Assembly (NCBI RefSeq): GCF_030063365.1
Contig: NZ_JASISY010000010.1
Span: forward strand, 61,306 to 125,305
Origin: Cryobacterium sp. PH29-G1
Lineage (GTDB): Bacteria > Actinomycetota > Actinomycetes > Actinomycetales > Microbacteriaceae
DNA: 64,000 nucleotides
Direction: 5' to 3'
Part shown: in pieces, positions 9,708-19,770 of the stretch
How positions within the stretch are numbered: position 1 is the stretch's first letter
Layout of the letters: every line of letters begins with the position of its first letter
Notes under the pieces: model-generated
The model's input: the letters and a program-made list of their open reading frames with translations, nothing else
Databases searched by the model: none
Told to the model about the DNA's origin: nothing
Translations under genes and position numbers: made by a program

Positions 9708-11123
9708 GTGGTGGACACCTCCGCAAACGCCGGCTACCGGATCGAACACGACACGATGGGTGAGGTCCGTGTTCCAACGGACGCACTCTACGGTGCCCAG
9801 ACGCAGCGAGCAGTGGAGAACTTCCCGATCTCGGGCTCCACCCTCGAATCCGCGCAGATCGCGGCGCTGGCCCGCATCAAGAAGTCGGCAGCACTCGCCA
9901 ACGCCCAGCTCGGCGTGCTCGATGCTGACATCGCTGACGCGATCGCCGCGGCCGCCGACGAGGTCATCACCGGCCAGTACGACACCGAATTTCCGATTGA
10001 CGTCTACCAGACGGGCAGCGGAACCTCCTCGAATATGAACATGAACGAAGTCATCGCGACCCTCGCGACCCGTTCCCTCGGCCGTGCGGTGCACCCGAAC
10101 GACCACGTCAACGCGAGCCAGTCCTCCAACGACGTGTTCCCCACCTCCGTTCACATCGCCGTCACGAGCGCCCTGATCGACGAGCTGATCCCCTCGCTCG
10201 ACCACCTCGCCGTGTCGTTGGAGGCCAAGGCCGAACTGTGGAAAGAGGCCGTCAAGGCCGGTCGCACCCACCTGATGGATGCCACCCCGGTGACCCTGGG
10301 CCAGGAGTTCGGTGGCTATGCCCGCCAGATGCGCCTCGGTATCGAGCGCATCCGCACGGCACTCCCCCGCATCGCCGAGGTTCCGCTCGGCGGCACCGCG
10401 GTCGGCACCGGCATCAACACCCCGTATGGTTTTCCGCAACTCGTCATTGAACTTCTTGTGGCCGAAACCGAACTGCCGATCACCGAAGCACGCGACCACT
10501 TCGAAGCCCAGGCCAACCGCGACGGCCTCGTCGACGCCTCAGGCGCCCTGCGAACCATCGCCGTTTCGCTGACCAAGATCAGCAACGACCTGCGCTGGAT
10601 GGGTTCCGGCCCCAACACCGGCTTCGGCGAAATTAACATTCCCGACCTGCAGCCCGGTTCCTCGATTATGCCCGGCAAGGTCAACCCGGTTATTCCGGAG
10701 GCCGTGCTCATGGTCTGCTCACGTGTCATCGGCAACGATGCCACGATCGCGTGGTCCGGCGCTTCGGGCTCGTTCGAGCTCAACGTCGGCATCCCGGTCA
10801 TGGGAACCGCCCTGCTCGAGTCGATCCGTCTGCTGACCAACGCGACCCGCGTACTCGCCGACAAGACCGTTGACGGCCTCGTTGCCAACCTCGAGCACGC
10901 TCGTGCCCTGGCGGAGAAGTCGCCTTCCATCGTCACCCCGCTCAACCGCGTCATCGGCTACGAAGCGGCCGCCAAGGTGGCCAAGAAGGCCGTCGCTGAG
11001 GGACTCACCGTGCGTGAGGCCGTCATTGCACTCGGCCACGTCGAGCGCGGCGACCTCACGCTCGCCGAGCTCGACACCGCGCTCGACGTGCTGAGCATGA
11101 CCCGCCCGCCGCAAAAGAAGTAA
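9708..11123 (+). CDS. fumC: Class II fumarate hydratase
   Basis: A fumarase of about 471 residues in the TCA cycle, oxygen-stable and iron-free. Landmarks: [33 protein letters not shown], the [14 protein letters not shown] box, [20 protein letters not shown] and the signature [15 protein letters not shown] 9699 sits directly on the AAAGGGA Shine-Dalgarno, so I prefer GTG 9708 (spacing 9) or GTG 9711. The annotated start is therefore uncertain by four codons. Confidence 0.96.
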   Translation: MVDTSANAGYRIEHDTMGEVRVPTDALYGAQTQRAVENFPISGSTLESAQIAALARIKKSAALANAQLGVLDADIADAIAAAADEVITGQYDTEFPIDVYQTGSGTSSNMNMNEVIATLATRSLGRAVHPNDHVNASQSSNDVFPTSVHIAVTSALIDELIPSLDHLAVSLEAKAELWKEAVKAGRTHLMDATPVTLGQEFGGYARQMRLGIERIRTALPRIAEVPLGGTAVGTGINTPYGFPQLVIELLVAETELPITEARDHFEAQANRDGLVDASGALRTIAVSLTKISNDLRWMGSGPNTGFGEINIPDLQPGSSIMPGKVNPVIPEAVLMVCSRVIGNDATIAWSGASGSFELNVGIPVMGTALLESIRLLTNATRVLADKTVDGLVANLEHARALAEKSPSIVTPLNRVIGYEAAAKVAKKAVAEGLTVREAVIALGHVERGDLTLAELDTALDVLSMTRPPQKK

Positions 11124-11139
11124 CCCGCGCCGCACAACT

Positions 11140-11186
11140 GTCGAGTGTTGTCGTTGCGCCCCTTGAGGCCAACGCCAACACTCGAC
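11140..11186. terminator. Inverted repeat downstream of fumC
   Basis: Arms of 17 bp (GTCGAGTGTTGTCGTTG against its complement, one mismatch) flank a 13-nt loop just after the fumC stop. There is no U-run, so this is a factor-dependent terminator or a repeat-type element at best. Confidence 0.55.
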
Positions 11187-11295
11187 GTCCTTAATGTGTT
11201 GACGTCCCGGCAGTACCGCCCAAGCATTCGGGCGCACGCTGGCACGTGAGCCCAGGTTACGCAGAGTCCAGAGCGTCACGTCATCTGTCCTCGAC

Positions 11296-11470
11296 GCGGG
11301 ACCTGCGCCCGTGCGCGCACTGCGGTGGGCAGGGTCGAAACTCGCCGCGCGGGACTTGCGCCAGTGCGCAGGTGGTACGGTCTGGCCAGAAGTCCAGCGT
11401 CACGCGCCGCGCCGGATTTGCGCCCCTGCGCGCGAGGTGCGCCTCCCGCGCACTGGCGCAGATCCCGCGC
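11296..11470. repeat. Cluster of four copies of a 23-bp palindromic intergenic repeat
   Basis: Copies lie at about 11296-11318, 11347-11369 and 11409-11433 (direct) and 11448-11470 (inverted). The shared core is CGGGAnCTGCGCCnGTGCGC preceded by GCG. Two further copies lie at 26618-26679. Both sites are between convergent genes. The arrangement resembles REP/BIME-type elements. Confidence 0.75.
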
Positions 11471-11695
11471 CTCGTGAAGGTGGGGGATGCAGGGCAACAT
11501 GCACCCACAAAGGCACCCGGTCGATAATGTTGGGCTCGACCAACGGGGGCAGGACGAGATCAGAAACTGCCGGTGCACATGACCCGAGCTGAGGAACGAA
11601 TGCGCTGCCGTTCGGGGGTCGCCGACTGCGACGACCCGATCCCGACCGACGACCCGATCGACGACGCGATCACAGCCATCCGCTCCCCGATGCCC

Positions 11696-13045
11696 CTACA
11701 TCACCTCGTTCCCTTCCAACATCTCCGTCACCAGCGCCGCGATCGCGCTGCGCTCCGACCGGGTCAGGGTCATGTGTGCGAACAACGGATGCCCCTTCAG
11801 CGTTTCAATGACGCTGGCCACACCGTCGAAGCGGCCGACGCGCAGGTTGTCGCGTTGGGCGACATCGTGGGTGAGCACCACCCGCGAGTTCTGACCGATG
11901 CGGCTGAGCACCGTCAGCAGCACGTTGCGTTCGAGCGACTGCGCCTCGTCGACGATCACGAAGGCATCGTGCAGGGACCGACCGCGAATATGGGTGAGCG
12001 GCAGCACCTCGAGGATGCCGCGCTCCATCACCTCCTCGACCACGTTTTCCGACACGATCGCACCGAGGGTGTCGAAGACCGCCTGCGCCCACGGCCCCAT
12101 CTTCTCGCCCTGGTCACCGGGCAGAAAGCCGAGGTCCTGGCCGCCGACCGCGTACAGCGGGCGAAAGACCATGATCTTGCGGTACTGCTGGCGTTCCAGC
12201 ACCGCCTCCAGGCCCGCACAGAGGGCCAGCGCCGACTTGCCGGTTCCGGCCCGTCCGCCGAGTGACAGGATGCCGATCTCCGGATCAAGCAGCAGGTCGA
12301 TCGCCAGCCTCTGCTCGGCTGACCGGCCGTGGAGTCCGAAGACGTCACGATCGCCGCGCACGAGCTTGAGGGTGCCTCGGCTGGTTACCCGGCCGAGTGC
12401 TGATCCGCGGTCGGAGTGAATGACCAGGCCCGTGTTGATGGGCATGTCCTGCACCGTGCGGGAATCGAGCGTCTCTTTGTCGTAGAGCACGCTCATCTGC
12501 TCGGCGCTGAGGGTGATCTCGTCCATTCCGGTCCAACCCGAATCGACGGCGAGTTCGTGCCGGTATTCATCGGCAGCCAGGCCGAGGGACGCGGCCTTCA
12601 CCCGCAGGGGCAGGTCTTTGGAGACGACCGTCACGGTCATTCCGTCGTTGGCCAGGTTGAGGGCCACGGCGAGAATGCGCGAGTCGTTGTCGCCCAGCTG
12701 AAGCCCGGACGGCAACACCGACATGTTGGAGTGGTTGAGTTCCACCCGCAAGCTGCCGCCCTCGCCGACCGGAATCGGAAAGTCGAGGCGCTCATGCTTG
12801 AGCCTCAGTTCGTCGAGGTTGCGCAGCGCCTGTCGGGCGAAATAACCGATCTCCGGGTCGTTGCGCTTGGACTCGAGCTCGCTGATCACCACCACGGGCA
12901 ACACAACGGCGTGCTCGGCAAAGCTGAAAATCGCTTTCGGATCTGACAAAAGTACCGAGGTGTCCAACACAAAGGTGCGCTCGGTTTGCGAAGCGGATGT
13001 CTCCACCCGATCAGTCGCGTTGGCGTCGGTTCGATTAGCGTTCAC
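11696..13045 (-). CDS. PIN domain-PhoH family ATPase (PhoH2-like)
   Basis: A protein of about 449 residues. An N-terminal PIN nuclease domain ([21 protein letters not shown], then [15 protein letters not shown]) is fused to a PhoH ATPase with Walker [14 protein letters not shown] and Walker B-like [13 protein letters not shown]. This is the PhoH2 architecture known in mycobacteria as an RNA helicase/RNase. I place the start at GTG 13045 because GGGAG lies 5 bp upstream; an in-frame ATG at 13105 gives an unconserved 20-residue extension. It is convergent with fumC. Confidence 0.9.
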   Translation of the reverse strand: MNANRTDANATDRVETSASQTERTFVLDTSVLLSDPKAIFSFAEHAVVLPVVVISELESKRNDPEIGYFARQALRNLDELRLKHERLDFPIPVGEGGSLRVELNHSNMSVLPSGLQLGDNDSRILAVALNLANDGMTVTVVSKDLPLRVKAASLGLAADEYRHELAVDSGWTGMDEITLSAEQMSVLYDKETLDSRTVQDMPINTGLVIHSDRGSALGRVTSRGTLKLVRGDRDVFGLHGRSAEQRLAIDLLLDPEIGILSLGGRAGTGKSALALCAGLEAVLERQQYRKIMVFRPLYAVGGQDLGFLPGDQGEKMGPWAQAVFDTLGAIVSENVVEEVMERGILEVLPLTHIRGRSLHDAFVIVDEAQSLERNVLLTVLSRIGQNSRVVLTHDVAQRDNLRVGRFDGVASVIETLKGHPLFAHMTLTRSERSAIAALVTEMLEGNEVM

Positions 13046-13310
13046 AACCACTCCCACCCTGCGTCGTGAGACGCGGATCACGTTGGCGAGCTGGCCATCA
13101 AGCATTCTCGAGCCGTACTTATATGGCCGTCTCGATCAGGTGCCGTACCTGATGCAAGTGACGCTACGACGTACGGGCGCAAAAAGGAACCCGACACGCC
13201 CACGGAATTCTGACGTTCATCTGGCGTTGGGGCAGACGTCGAGTTCACCGTCACCGGTGCTGAGGCCTTCGTCTCGTACCTGTCCTGGCACAAGTCGTGG
13301 CTGGTAGTGC

Positions 13311-14432
13311 CTAGTACGTCGCGGCGAGCGTGTAGGCGGTCAGAGCGCCTCTCAGCATGGTCACCGTGTCGGGATCGAGGGCCGCGTGCACGCACAGACG
13401 CACGGTGGTGCCGCGGGTGGTCGCGGTGATGCCGTGGTTGTGCAGACTCGCCACGAGAGTGGTCAGCAGCTCCGCTGGCGGCTCGAGCACCACGATGCCT
13501 GCCCGCTCGCCGGCATCTCGCGGCGAGACAACGTCAATGACGAATTCATCGACGAGTTCAAGGATGCGCGAAACGTTGTCGTTCATGGCGGCCTGGATGA
13601 CGTCAACGCCGACATCGGCGGTCTGCTCCAGAGCTGCAGCGAACCGAGCCTGGGCGATGCTGTCGCCGTTGGTCATGCGAAAGGCCCGGGCACCGTGGCT
13701 CGGCGCGGTGACCTCATCCCACGGGTCGTCGGTGTCGGTGCCGACGTGGCCGGAATACACCGGCACGAGGCGTTCCAGCGCCCGCTCACTCAGGGCGACA
13801 AAACCGGTGCCCCAGCCGGCTCTGGTCCATTTCTGGCCGCCCGAGGCCACGACATCCGCGGCCTCGTACGCGGCGTCGACCACGCCGAAGCCCTGGATCG
13901 CGTCGACGATGAGCAGTCGATCGCCGATCACTTGACGGATGCCGTCAAGATCGGTGCGATACCCCGTGCGGGAATCGACCAGGCTGACCGCAACGGCCGC
14001 GACGGCCGGGGTGATCTGATCACGGATCTGGCCGGGGGTGACGCGGCCGTGATCGGTCTCCAACCAGAGCGGGGTGACCACGTGCAGGGCCTCGGCAGCA
14101 CGCACCACGGCAAACGGAATGCTCGGAAATTCCCCGGCCGACAGCAGCACGGTGCCGGTCAGGCCGAACATGGCCTGCATCAGACCGGAACTGGTATTGG
14201 GCTGCAGCACGATCTGATCGGGCAGGAAACCGGTGAGCTCGGACACTGCGGTTCGAGCTCGCAGGTCTTGTTCGACGAGGTGGTCCAGGCTGCCGTACCG
14301 GGCTCGGGAGAGCACCTCGGTCTGGCCAAGAGTCTCCGCCACGACGACCTCGGAGAGTGGGCCGACCCGACCGAAATCGAGGTATCCGGGTTCGTCCCGA
14401 AAGCCGTCGGTGAAGCTCTGGAGCGAATTCAT
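13311..14432 (-). CDS. PLP-dependent class V aminotransferase-family protein
   Basis: A 373-residue fold-type I PLP enzyme of the class V (SufS/NifS/kynureninase-like) group. The cofactor aspartate is in LLIVDAIQGFG, and the Schiff-base lysine is in VVASGGQKWTRAGWGTGF. QPNTSSGLMQAMFGL is the phosphate-binding turn. I see no obvious desulfurase cysteine loop near the C-terminus, so a cysteine desulfurase role is not supported. The substrate is unknown. It lies about 90 bp upstream of the uppS-like gene's end, on the same strand. Confidence 0.85.
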   Translation of the reverse strand: MNSLQSFTDGFRDEPGYLDFGRVGPLSEVVVAETLGQTEVLSRARYGSLDHLVEQDLRARTAVSELTGFLPDQIVLQPNTSSGLMQAMFGLTGTVLLSAGEFPSIPFAVVRAAEALHVVTPLWLETDHGRVTPGQIRDQITPAVAAVAVSLVDSRTGYRTDLDGIRQVIGDRLLIVDAIQGFGVVDAAYEAADVVASGGQKWTRAGWGTGFVALSERALERLVPVYSGHVGTDTDDPWDEVTAPSHGARAFRMTNGDSIAQARFAAALEQTADVGVDVIQAAMNDNVSRILELVDEFVIDVVSPRDAGERAGIVVLEPPAELLTTLVASLHNHGITATTRGTTVRLCVHAALDPDTVTMLRGALTAYTLAATY

Positions 14433-14521
14433 GCGCGGTCCAATCGATTGTCAATCACATACTGCCCCAGTTGGTCGCATCCCACCCGTTCTCGGCCCGT
14501 CCGGGCGCTTCCACGTACCGG

Positions 14522-15307
14522 TCAGCCGCCGAAACGCCGCTGGCGACGGGAAAAATCACGCAGAGCCCGCAGAAAATCGATCTGCCGCAGGTCAGGCCCG
14601 AGGGCCTCCACAAAGTAGAACTCGCTGTGCGCGCTCTGCCACAACATGAAATCGCTCAGCCGCTGCTCGCCCGAGGTACGAATGACCAGGTCGGGGTCGG
14701 GCTGACCGCCGGTATACAGGTGTTGTCCGATCAGTTCGGGCGTGAGCGTCTCCGCGAGGTCCTCCAGGCTGCCGCCGTGAGCGTGGTGGGAGGCCACGAT
14801 GCTGCGCATCGCATCGGTGATCTCGGTGCGTCCGCCGTAGCCGACCGCGAGGTTCACGTGCAGTCCCGTACGGTCGCTCGTGCGGGCATCCGCTGCGTCG
14901 AGGGCTGCCACGAGAGGAAGGGGCAGCCCGGCCTTCGACCCCACCTGCTGCACCCGCCAATCGCGATAGTGAGAGAGCTCCTCGGCGAGATCGGCGATGA
15001 TTTCGATCAGATCGGCGAGTTCTTCACTCGGGCGTTGCGTGAGGTTGTCTGCGGAGAGCAGATACAGGGTCACGACCGAGATTCCGAGGTCGTCACACCA
15101 CTCCAGGAATTCGCGCATCTTGGCAGCGCCGGCCCGGTGCCCGTGTGCGGCGTTCTGAAAGCCGAGCTGCCGGGCCCAGCGCCGGTTGCCGTCGATGATC
15201 ATGGCGACGTGTCGGGGAAGGTGTTCCGGCGTGAGCCCGCGCCGCAGTCGGCGCTGGTACAGCCTGTAGAGGAGGCCTTGCGCTGAGGGGACTTGGGGTT
15301 TCTGCAC
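14522..15307 (-). CDS. Short-chain Z-isoprenyl diphosphate synthase / UppS family
   Basis: A 261-residue cis-prenyltransferase. It shows the catalytic Asp box HVAMIIDGNRRWARQLG, YLLSADNLTQRP, LHVNLAVGYGGRTEI and DLVIRTSGEQRLSDFMLWQSAHSEFYF. The size and the divergent hemolysin III neighbour recall mycobacterial Rv1086/Rv1085c, where the enzyme makes Z,E-farnesyl diphosphate; product length here is inference. The start is a GTG at 15307. Confidence 0.9.
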   Translation of the reverse strand: MQKPQVPSAQGLLYRLYQRRLRRGLTPEHLPRHVAMIIDGNRRWARQLGFQNAAHGHRAGAAKMREFLEWCDDLGISVVTLYLLSADNLTQRPSEELADLIEIIADLAEELSHYRDWRVQQVGSKAGLPLPLVAALDAADARTSDRTGLHVNLAVGYGGRTEITDAMRSIVASHHAHGGSLEDLAETLTPELIGQHLYTGGQPDPDLVIRTSGEQRLSDFMLWQSAHSEFYFVEALGPDLRQIDFLRALRDFSRRQRRFGG

Positions 15308-15376
15308 ACAGTTACGCTAGTCCACTCCGACGAGCGTTCGGGGCAAGCTGGCCGTTCGCTGTCGTATCCTTGCACC

Positions 15377-16078
15377 ATGGCCACCGAGCACGATATCCCT
15401 AATTTGCCATTGATCGAGGCCGCTGACGCCCATCCGGAGGATATAAAACCGACGTGGCGCGGTTGGATTCACGCCGGAACTTTTCCGGTGACCATCGTGG
15501 CCGGTATCGTACTGCTGGTACTGGCTGAGGGGCCGGCAGCAAAGATCAGCTCGGCCGTTTTCGTGCTCAGTTCGATGCTGCTCTTCGGTAATTCCGCGCT
15601 CTATCACCGCTTCAATTGGCAGCCGCGCACTCGAATCATGCTCAAACGCATCGACCACGCCAATATTTTTCTGCTGATCGCCGGATCGTACACACCGATC
15701 ACCGTGCTCGCGTTGCCGCCGGAAAAAGCGACGCTGCTGCTCTGGCTGGTTTGGGGCGGAGCCGGACTCGGCATCCTCTTTCGGGTGTTCTGGATCCACG
15801 CCCCGCGCTGGTTGTATGTGCCGCTCTATTTACTGCTCGGCTACGGTGCGTTGCTGTTCATCGTGGATTTCTTTCACGCCAACGCCACGATGATGACCCT
15901 CATTCTGGTCGGCGGTCTCTGCTACACGGTCGGTGCAGTAATTTACGGCCTGAAGAAGCCCAACCCGATTCCGGGTGTGTTCGGCTTTCACGAGATCTTC
16001 CACACCCTCACGGTCGTGGCATTCCTGTGTCATTTCGTCGCGATCTTGCTGATCGCCACGCATCCGCTCTACCCGTAG
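15377..16078 (+). CDS. Hemolysin III / TrhA (PAQR-like) membrane protein
   Basis: A 233-residue seven-helix protein. PTWRGWIHAGTFPVTIV, SALYHRFNW, KRIDHANIFLLIAGSYTP and FGFHEIFHTLTVVAFLCHF carry the conserved His/Asp/Ser residues of the hemolysin III/PAQR zinc site. ATG 15377 is used since the upstream in-frame part is unrelated. These proteins affect membrane energetics and lipid homeostasis; actual hemolysis is doubtful. It is divergent from the prenyltransferase gene. Confidence 0.9.
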   Translation: MATEHDIPNLPLIEAADAHPEDIKPTWRGWIHAGTFPVTIVAGIVLLVLAEGPAAKISSAVFVLSSMLLFGNSALYHRFNWQPRTRIMLKRIDHANIFLLIAGSYTPITVLALPPEKATLLLWLVWGGAGLGILFRVFWIHAPRWLYVPLYLLLGYGALLFIVDFFHANATMMTLILVGGLCYTVGAVIYGLKKPNPIPGVFGFHEIFHTLTVVAFLCHFVAILLIATHPLYP

Positions 16079-16092
16079 CGGGCGAACCGCAA

Positions 16093-16380
16093 CTATTCGG
16101 GCTTGGCGGACCGCTCGGTCGGCTGGTCCGGGTGCGTGCTTGTGGGATCAGCAGCATCCGTCGCCGCGTCGCGCTCGGCCATTTCGGCGGCCAGCCGGGC
16201 GGTGATCTCCGCGCGATAGGTGGTGCGGCGGATGCGACGCACCAGGTCGATGCCCAGCAGCAGGGTCGCCGCTCCTACCAGGAAGATGGCGATGAATCCG
16301 ACGACTCCCGGCGAGACGGTATTCGGGTCGAACTCGGGCTCGGGCGTGGCGGCGAGCACAACGGTGATCAGCGGGATCAT
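16093..16380 (-). CDS. Small single-pass membrane protein downstream of mca
   Basis: A 95-residue protein with one hydrophobic segment (about 28-46, VGFIAIFLVGAATLLLGID). A basic turn (LVRRIRRTTYRAEI) and a charged cytosolic tail follow. Its start overlaps the mca stop (ATGA), so the two are translationally coupled. A small membrane gene next to mca is also found in mycobacteria (Rv1083 beside Rv1082, from memory). Function is unknown. Confidence 0.8.
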   Translation of the reverse strand: MIPLITVVLAATPEPEFDPNTVSPGVVGFIAIFLVGAATLLLGIDLVRRIRRTTYRAEITARLAAEMAERDAATDAADPTSTHPDQPTERSAKPE

Positions 16381-17243
16381 TCGTCGTCCTGGATTCCGGC
16401 GAAGAGATCGGATTCGGGCATTGCGGACTCTACTTTCGATTCGACGAGTTGAAAGTCTTCGTAGGGCCAGGCCTCGCGAACGAGGTCATTGGGCCAGAAG
16501 AAGAAGCTGCTCTCGGGTGACACCTGGCTGGCGTGCGCGCGGAGGGCGGCATCACGCGCCTCCAGAAACTCGCCTGCGGGCACGTGGGTGGTGGCCAGAG
16601 CCGGGTAGTTCTTCATCCATTCGCGCGCTTCACCGAGCGGTTCCAGCAACGGCGAGTCCGGCTCCTTCACGCTGAGCGCCAGATACATCGCGTCGATGCG
16701 CTCCAGGTTGAAGATGCGGTCGTAATACAGCTTGTCGATCTGCCAGGGAGCACCCGAATTGGGGTAGCGATCCGGGTCTGCGGCCGCGCGAAACGCTTCG
16801 AGGGAGACCTCGTGGCAGCGAATGTGGTCGGGGTGCGGGTAGCCGCCATTTTCGTCGTAGGTGATCATGACCTGGGGCCGAAACTCCCGCACGATCGTGA
16901 CGAGCGGTTCGGTTGAATACTCCACCGGAATGTCAGCGAATGAGTTTGCCGGCACCGACTTGTCTTCGTTCATGCCGGAATCCTCAAAACCGAGCCAGCG
17001 GTGCTGCACTCCGAGGGCCTGCTGAGCACCCCGCATCTCCAGGCGGCGCAGGCCGGCGATGTCGCGTTCGGCCATGGCATTACCCGTGAGGGCCGGGTTC
17101 AGAATGCTGCCCCGCTCACCGCCGGTGCAGCTCACAACGAGCACCTCAGCGCCGAGGCTGCGGTAGTACGCGTACGTCGCCGCGCCCTTGCTCGATTCGT
17201 CGTCAGGGTGTGCATGCACAGCCAACAGTCGCAGCGTCACCAT
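16377..17243 (-). CDS. mca: Mycothiol S-conjugate amidase Mca
   Basis: A 288-residue member of the LmbE-type zinc deacetylase family. HAHPDDESSKGA (residues 11-22) and YPHPDHIRCHE give the metal ligands. SCTGGERGSILNP and WLGFEDSGMNED distinguish Mca/MshB proteins. Mca cleaves mycothiol conjugates to export electrophiles as mercapturic acids. Its presence implies mycothiol as the main thiol, an actinobacterial trait. MshB is the close alternative, but the gene context (DUF4307, greA) favours Mca. Confidence 0.93.
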   Translation of the reverse strand: MVTLRLLAVHAHPDDESSKGAATYAYYRSLGAEVLVVSCTGGERGSILNPALTGNAMAERDIAGLRRLEMRGAQQALGVQHRWLGFEDSGMNEDKSVPANSFADIPVEYSTEPLVTIVREFRPQVMITYDENGGYPHPDHIRCHEVSLEAFRAAADPDRYPNSGAPWQIDKLYYDRIFNLERIDAMYLALSVKEPDSPLLEPLGEAREWMKNYPALATTHVPAGEFLEARDAALRAHASQVSPESSFFFWPNDLVREAWPYEDFQLVESKVESAMPESDLFAGIQDDE

Positions 17244-17304
17244 ACTCCTCAGGAATGCCGGATAACCTTAGGCCAGATAACCTAGAGACCAGCCTAATCG
17301 CTCC

Positions 17305-17814
17305 ATGGAAAGTGTGAAATCACCTGTGCCCGTAAATAGCACTCCCAGCGGAGTTCCGCGCAGCGTAGAACCGTTTCGCCTCGATGAATCTTCGTCGACA
17401 AAAGCGCCGGCGCCGATCGAGAGCCCCGTGATTGCCTCACGCTATGGGCGCACCCTCGACCATAAGCGCCGGGACCGTCGAATTCTGTGGGGTCTCGGCG
17501 GTATTTTTGTGTTGGTGATGGGTGCCTGGGTGCTGTGGACCGGGCTGGACGGGGCGTCCACGCAAATCGAGGCGCGCGACATTGGGCACACCATCATCGA
17601 TGCGCACAGTGTGAGCGTCACGTTCGAGGTGTCGCTTCCGCCCAATCGCCCGGCGAGTTGCGCGGTGCAGGCCCTCAACGAGAGCTATTCTGTGGTCGGT
17701 TGGAAGATCATCGATCTGCCGCCGTCAACGCTCTACACCCGGTCATTTACCGAGCTTTTACGCACCACAGACTTGAGCAACACGGGTTTGATTTACCAGT
17801 GCTGGCTGACCTAA
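17305..17814 (+). CDS. DUF4307 membrane-anchored protein
   Basis: A 169-residue protein. A Pro/Ser-rich cytosolic N-terminus is followed by a conserved YGRTLDHKRRDRR motif, one transmembrane helix (about 62-80) and an extracytoplasmic domain with RPASCAVQALNESYSVVGW. This matches the DUF4307 layout, function unknown. It lies between mca (divergent) and greA, the same neighbours as in mycobacteria. Confidence 0.85.
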   Translation: MESVKSPVPVNSTPSGVPRSVEPFRLDESSSTKAPAPIESPVIASRYGRTLDHKRRDRRILWGLGGIFVLVMGAWVLWTGLDGASTQIEARDIGHTIIDAHSVSVTFEVSLPPNRPASCAVQALNESYSVVGWKIIDLPPSTLYTRSFTELLRTTDLSNTGLIYQCWLT

Positions 17815-17825
17815 ACTGACGTATT

Positions 17826-17847
17826 CGCCTCGACATTCGTCGGGGCG
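17826..17847 (+). terminator. Hairpin between DUF4307 gene and greA
   Basis: CGCCTCGAC, loop ATTC, then GTCGGGGCG: a 9-bp stem with one G-T pair. There is no clear U-run. It could be a weak terminator or a greA leader structure. Confidence 0.4.
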
Positions 17848-17911
17848 TCGACTATATCCGCGCGGCCTCAACCGGCCTTTCTGCGCCTGAGCGTAATAAA
17901 GGAGATGACTC

Positions 17912-18403
17912 GTGGCAACCGAAACAACGGTCACCTGGCTAACTCAGGAGGCCCATGACCGCCTCGCCGAGGAACTGGCAACACTGAGCAACTTCGGCCG
18001 CGGCGACATCGCGAAGAAGATCGAATCGGCCCGGGAAGAAGGCGACCTCAAAGAGAACGCCGGCTACCACGCGGCGAAAGAGGAGCAGGGCAAGATGGAG
18101 GCGCGCATTCGCACCCTCACCGCCCTGCTGCGCACCGCTGAGGTCGGTCACGCCCCCGAGAGCAACGGCGTCGTCGTTCCCGGCACCGTCATCACCGCCA
18201 CGATCGCCGGCGACGAGAGCCGTTTTCTCATCGGCAGCCGCGAGATCGGCGCCAACAGTGACCTGGACGTGTTCAGCGAGCAGAGCCCGCTCGGTGCGGC
18301 GATCATCGGTCTCAAGGTGGGCGCGAAGACCAGCTACACCACACCGAACGGCAAGGAAATCACCGTGCAGATCTCCAACGTGGAGACTTTCACTGGAGCT
18401 TGA
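17912..18403 (+). CDS. greA: Transcription elongation factor GreA
   Basis: A 163-residue protein that rescues backtracked RNA polymerase by stimulating transcript cleavage. The N-terminal coiled coil includes LTQEAHDRLAEELATL, then the tip with IARKIESAREEGDLKENAGYH (the acidic EEGDLKEN tip). The C-terminal FKBP-like domain has SPLGAAIIGLKVGAKTSYTTPNGK. The start is GTG 17912 behind AAAGGAGATG. Confidence 0.96.
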   Translation: MATETTVTWLTQEAHDRLAEELATLSNFGRGDIAKKIESAREEGDLKENAGYHAAKEEQGKMEARIRTLTALLRTAEVGHAPESNGVVVPGTVITATIAGDESRFLIGSREIGANSDLDVFSEQSPLGAAIIGLKVGAKTSYTTPNGKEITVQISNVETFTGA

Positions 18404-18427
18404 CCTTTACGGAGTGCCTCCCGGCCG

Positions 18428-18458
18428 GCGGCTAGTACGAATTTGTCGTACTAGCCGC
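18428..18458. terminator. Perfect hairpin between convergent greA and ilvA
   Basis: GCGGCTAGTACGA, a 5-nt loop ATTTG, then TCGTACTAGCCGC: 13 bp, no mismatch. It lies 25 bp after the greA stop. Confidence 0.7.
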
Positions 18459-18531
18459 ACTCTCGGGTGAGCCGCACTGTAGTGTAGGGCGGCGTATCGT
18501 CGCGCGCACTGCTTGGGCGGGTACGAGCCGC

Positions 18532-19767
18532 TTAGTCGATCTGCGGGTCGTAGCCGGCGGCGCGCAGGGTCTCGACGACGTGCTGACGGTGCTCCGGTCC
18601 CCGCGTTTCGACGCTGACGTCGAGTTCGACCTCGCTGAGCTGCAGGCCGACTCCGTGTCGGGTGTGCAGCACCTCAATGACGTTCGCTGTCGCCTCGGCG
18701 AGCAGTTCGGAGATGCGGGCCAATTGACCGGGACGGTCGGGCAACATGATGCGCAGTGTGAGGTAACGGCCCGACGCGGCCAGGCCGTGGCTGATCACGC
18801 GCTGCATGAGCAGGGGGTCGATATTGCCCCCCGACAAGATGGCCACGGTCGGCCCGGTCGGGGTGACCTTGCCGGCCAGAATGGCAGCAACGGCCACAGC
18901 GCCGGCTGGTTCCACCACGAGCTTGGCACGTTCGAGCAAGACCAGCAGAGCGCGGGCGGTGTCGTCTTCACTGACCGTGACGATTTCGTCGACGGCGTCA
19001 CGCACGATCGCAAAGTTGAGCAGTCCCGGCTTGGCGACGGCGATGCCATCGGCGATGGTGGGCAGGATGCTGATCGTTACGGCCTCACCGGCCGCCAGGG
19101 AGGGCGGGTAGGCAGCCGCGTTCTCCGCCTGCACCCCGATGACCCTGATGTGACGGCCGTCCCGAGCGGCACGTTGTTTGAGTGCACTGGCCACGCCGGA
19201 GATCAATCCGCCGCCACCGATCGGCACGATGACGGTTTCGAGATCAGGAACCTGGTCGAGAATTTCCAGGCCCAGCGTTCCCTGCCCGGTCACAACATCG
19301 ACGTGGTCAAACGGCGGGATGAGGATCGCACCGGTCTCGCGGGCGTACTCGGCTGCGGCCAGCAGGGGCTCGGTCACGCTGGTACCACGCAGAATAACCT
19401 CGGCGCCGTAGTCGCGCGTCGCGGACAGCTTGGGCAGCGCTACCCCGACCGGCATGAAGATGGTGGCTTTGATGCCCAGCTCGCGCGCGGCGAACGCTAC
19501 ACCCTGAGCGTGATTGCCGGCCGAGGCTGCGACGACACCGTGAGCTTTCTCCTCGTCGGTGAGCTTGGAGAGCCGGTTGTAGGCACCCCGAATCTTGTAG
19601 GAACCGGTGCGCTGCAGATTTTCACACTTGAGGTAGACCGGTGCCCCCAAAACTTCGGCGAGGTAGCGCGAGCTTTCCATCGGGGTCACATCAGCGACCT
19701 GGGCGACAACCGGACGCGCGGCCTCGAACTCAGCGAGGGTCGGTGCGACGAGGGTGGTCTCTGGCAT
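18532..19767 (-). CDS. ilvA: Threonine ammonia-lyase (threonine deaminase) with ACT domain
   Basis: A 411-residue PLP enzyme converting threonine to 2-oxobutyrate. The lysine is K58 in QRTGSYKIRGAYNR, and the glycine loop is IVPIGGGGLISGVASALK. A single C-terminal ACT-like domain (about 330-411, LTLRIMLPDRPGQLARISELL) gives allosteric control. The single ACT domain and length suit the shorter IlvA type found in many actinobacteria. It lies 3 bp downstream of the AI-2E family gene and is likely co-transcribed with it. Confidence 0.92.
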   Translation of the reverse strand: MPETTLVAPTLAEFEAARPVVAQVADVTPMESSRYLAEVLGAPVYLKCENLQRTGSYKIRGAYNRLSKLTDEEKAHGVVAASAGNHAQGVAFAARELGIKATIFMPVGVALPKLSATRDYGAEVILRGTSVTEPLLAAAEYARETGAILIPPFDHVDVVTGQGTLGLEILDQVPDLETVIVPIGGGGLISGVASALKQRAARDGRHIRVIGVQAENAAAYPPSLAAGEAVTISILPTIADGIAVAKPGLLNFAIVRDAVDEIVTVSEDDTARALLVLLERAKLVVEPAGAVAVAAILAGKVTPTGPTVAILSGGNIDPLLMQRVISHGLAASGRYLTLRIMLPDRPGQLARISELLAEATANVIEVLHTRHGVGLQLSEVELDVSVETRGPEHRQHVVETLRAAGYDPQID

Positions 19768-19770
19768 GTC

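Larger units (their letters stand above)
11124..11695. other. Gene-free stretch between convergent fumC and phoH
   Basis: About 570 bp with no credible gene on either strand. The short open frames here are low-complexity Arg/Ala/Cys-rich translations. It holds the fumC hairpin, a cluster of four palindromic repeat copies (11296-11470), and near 11630-11660 short repeats of GACGACCCGAT. Confidence 0.75.

Noticed and set aside
11573..12265. Possible plus-strand gene of 230 codons after fumC
   Set aside because: Most of it is antisense to phoH, with shadow composition and no ribosome-binding site.
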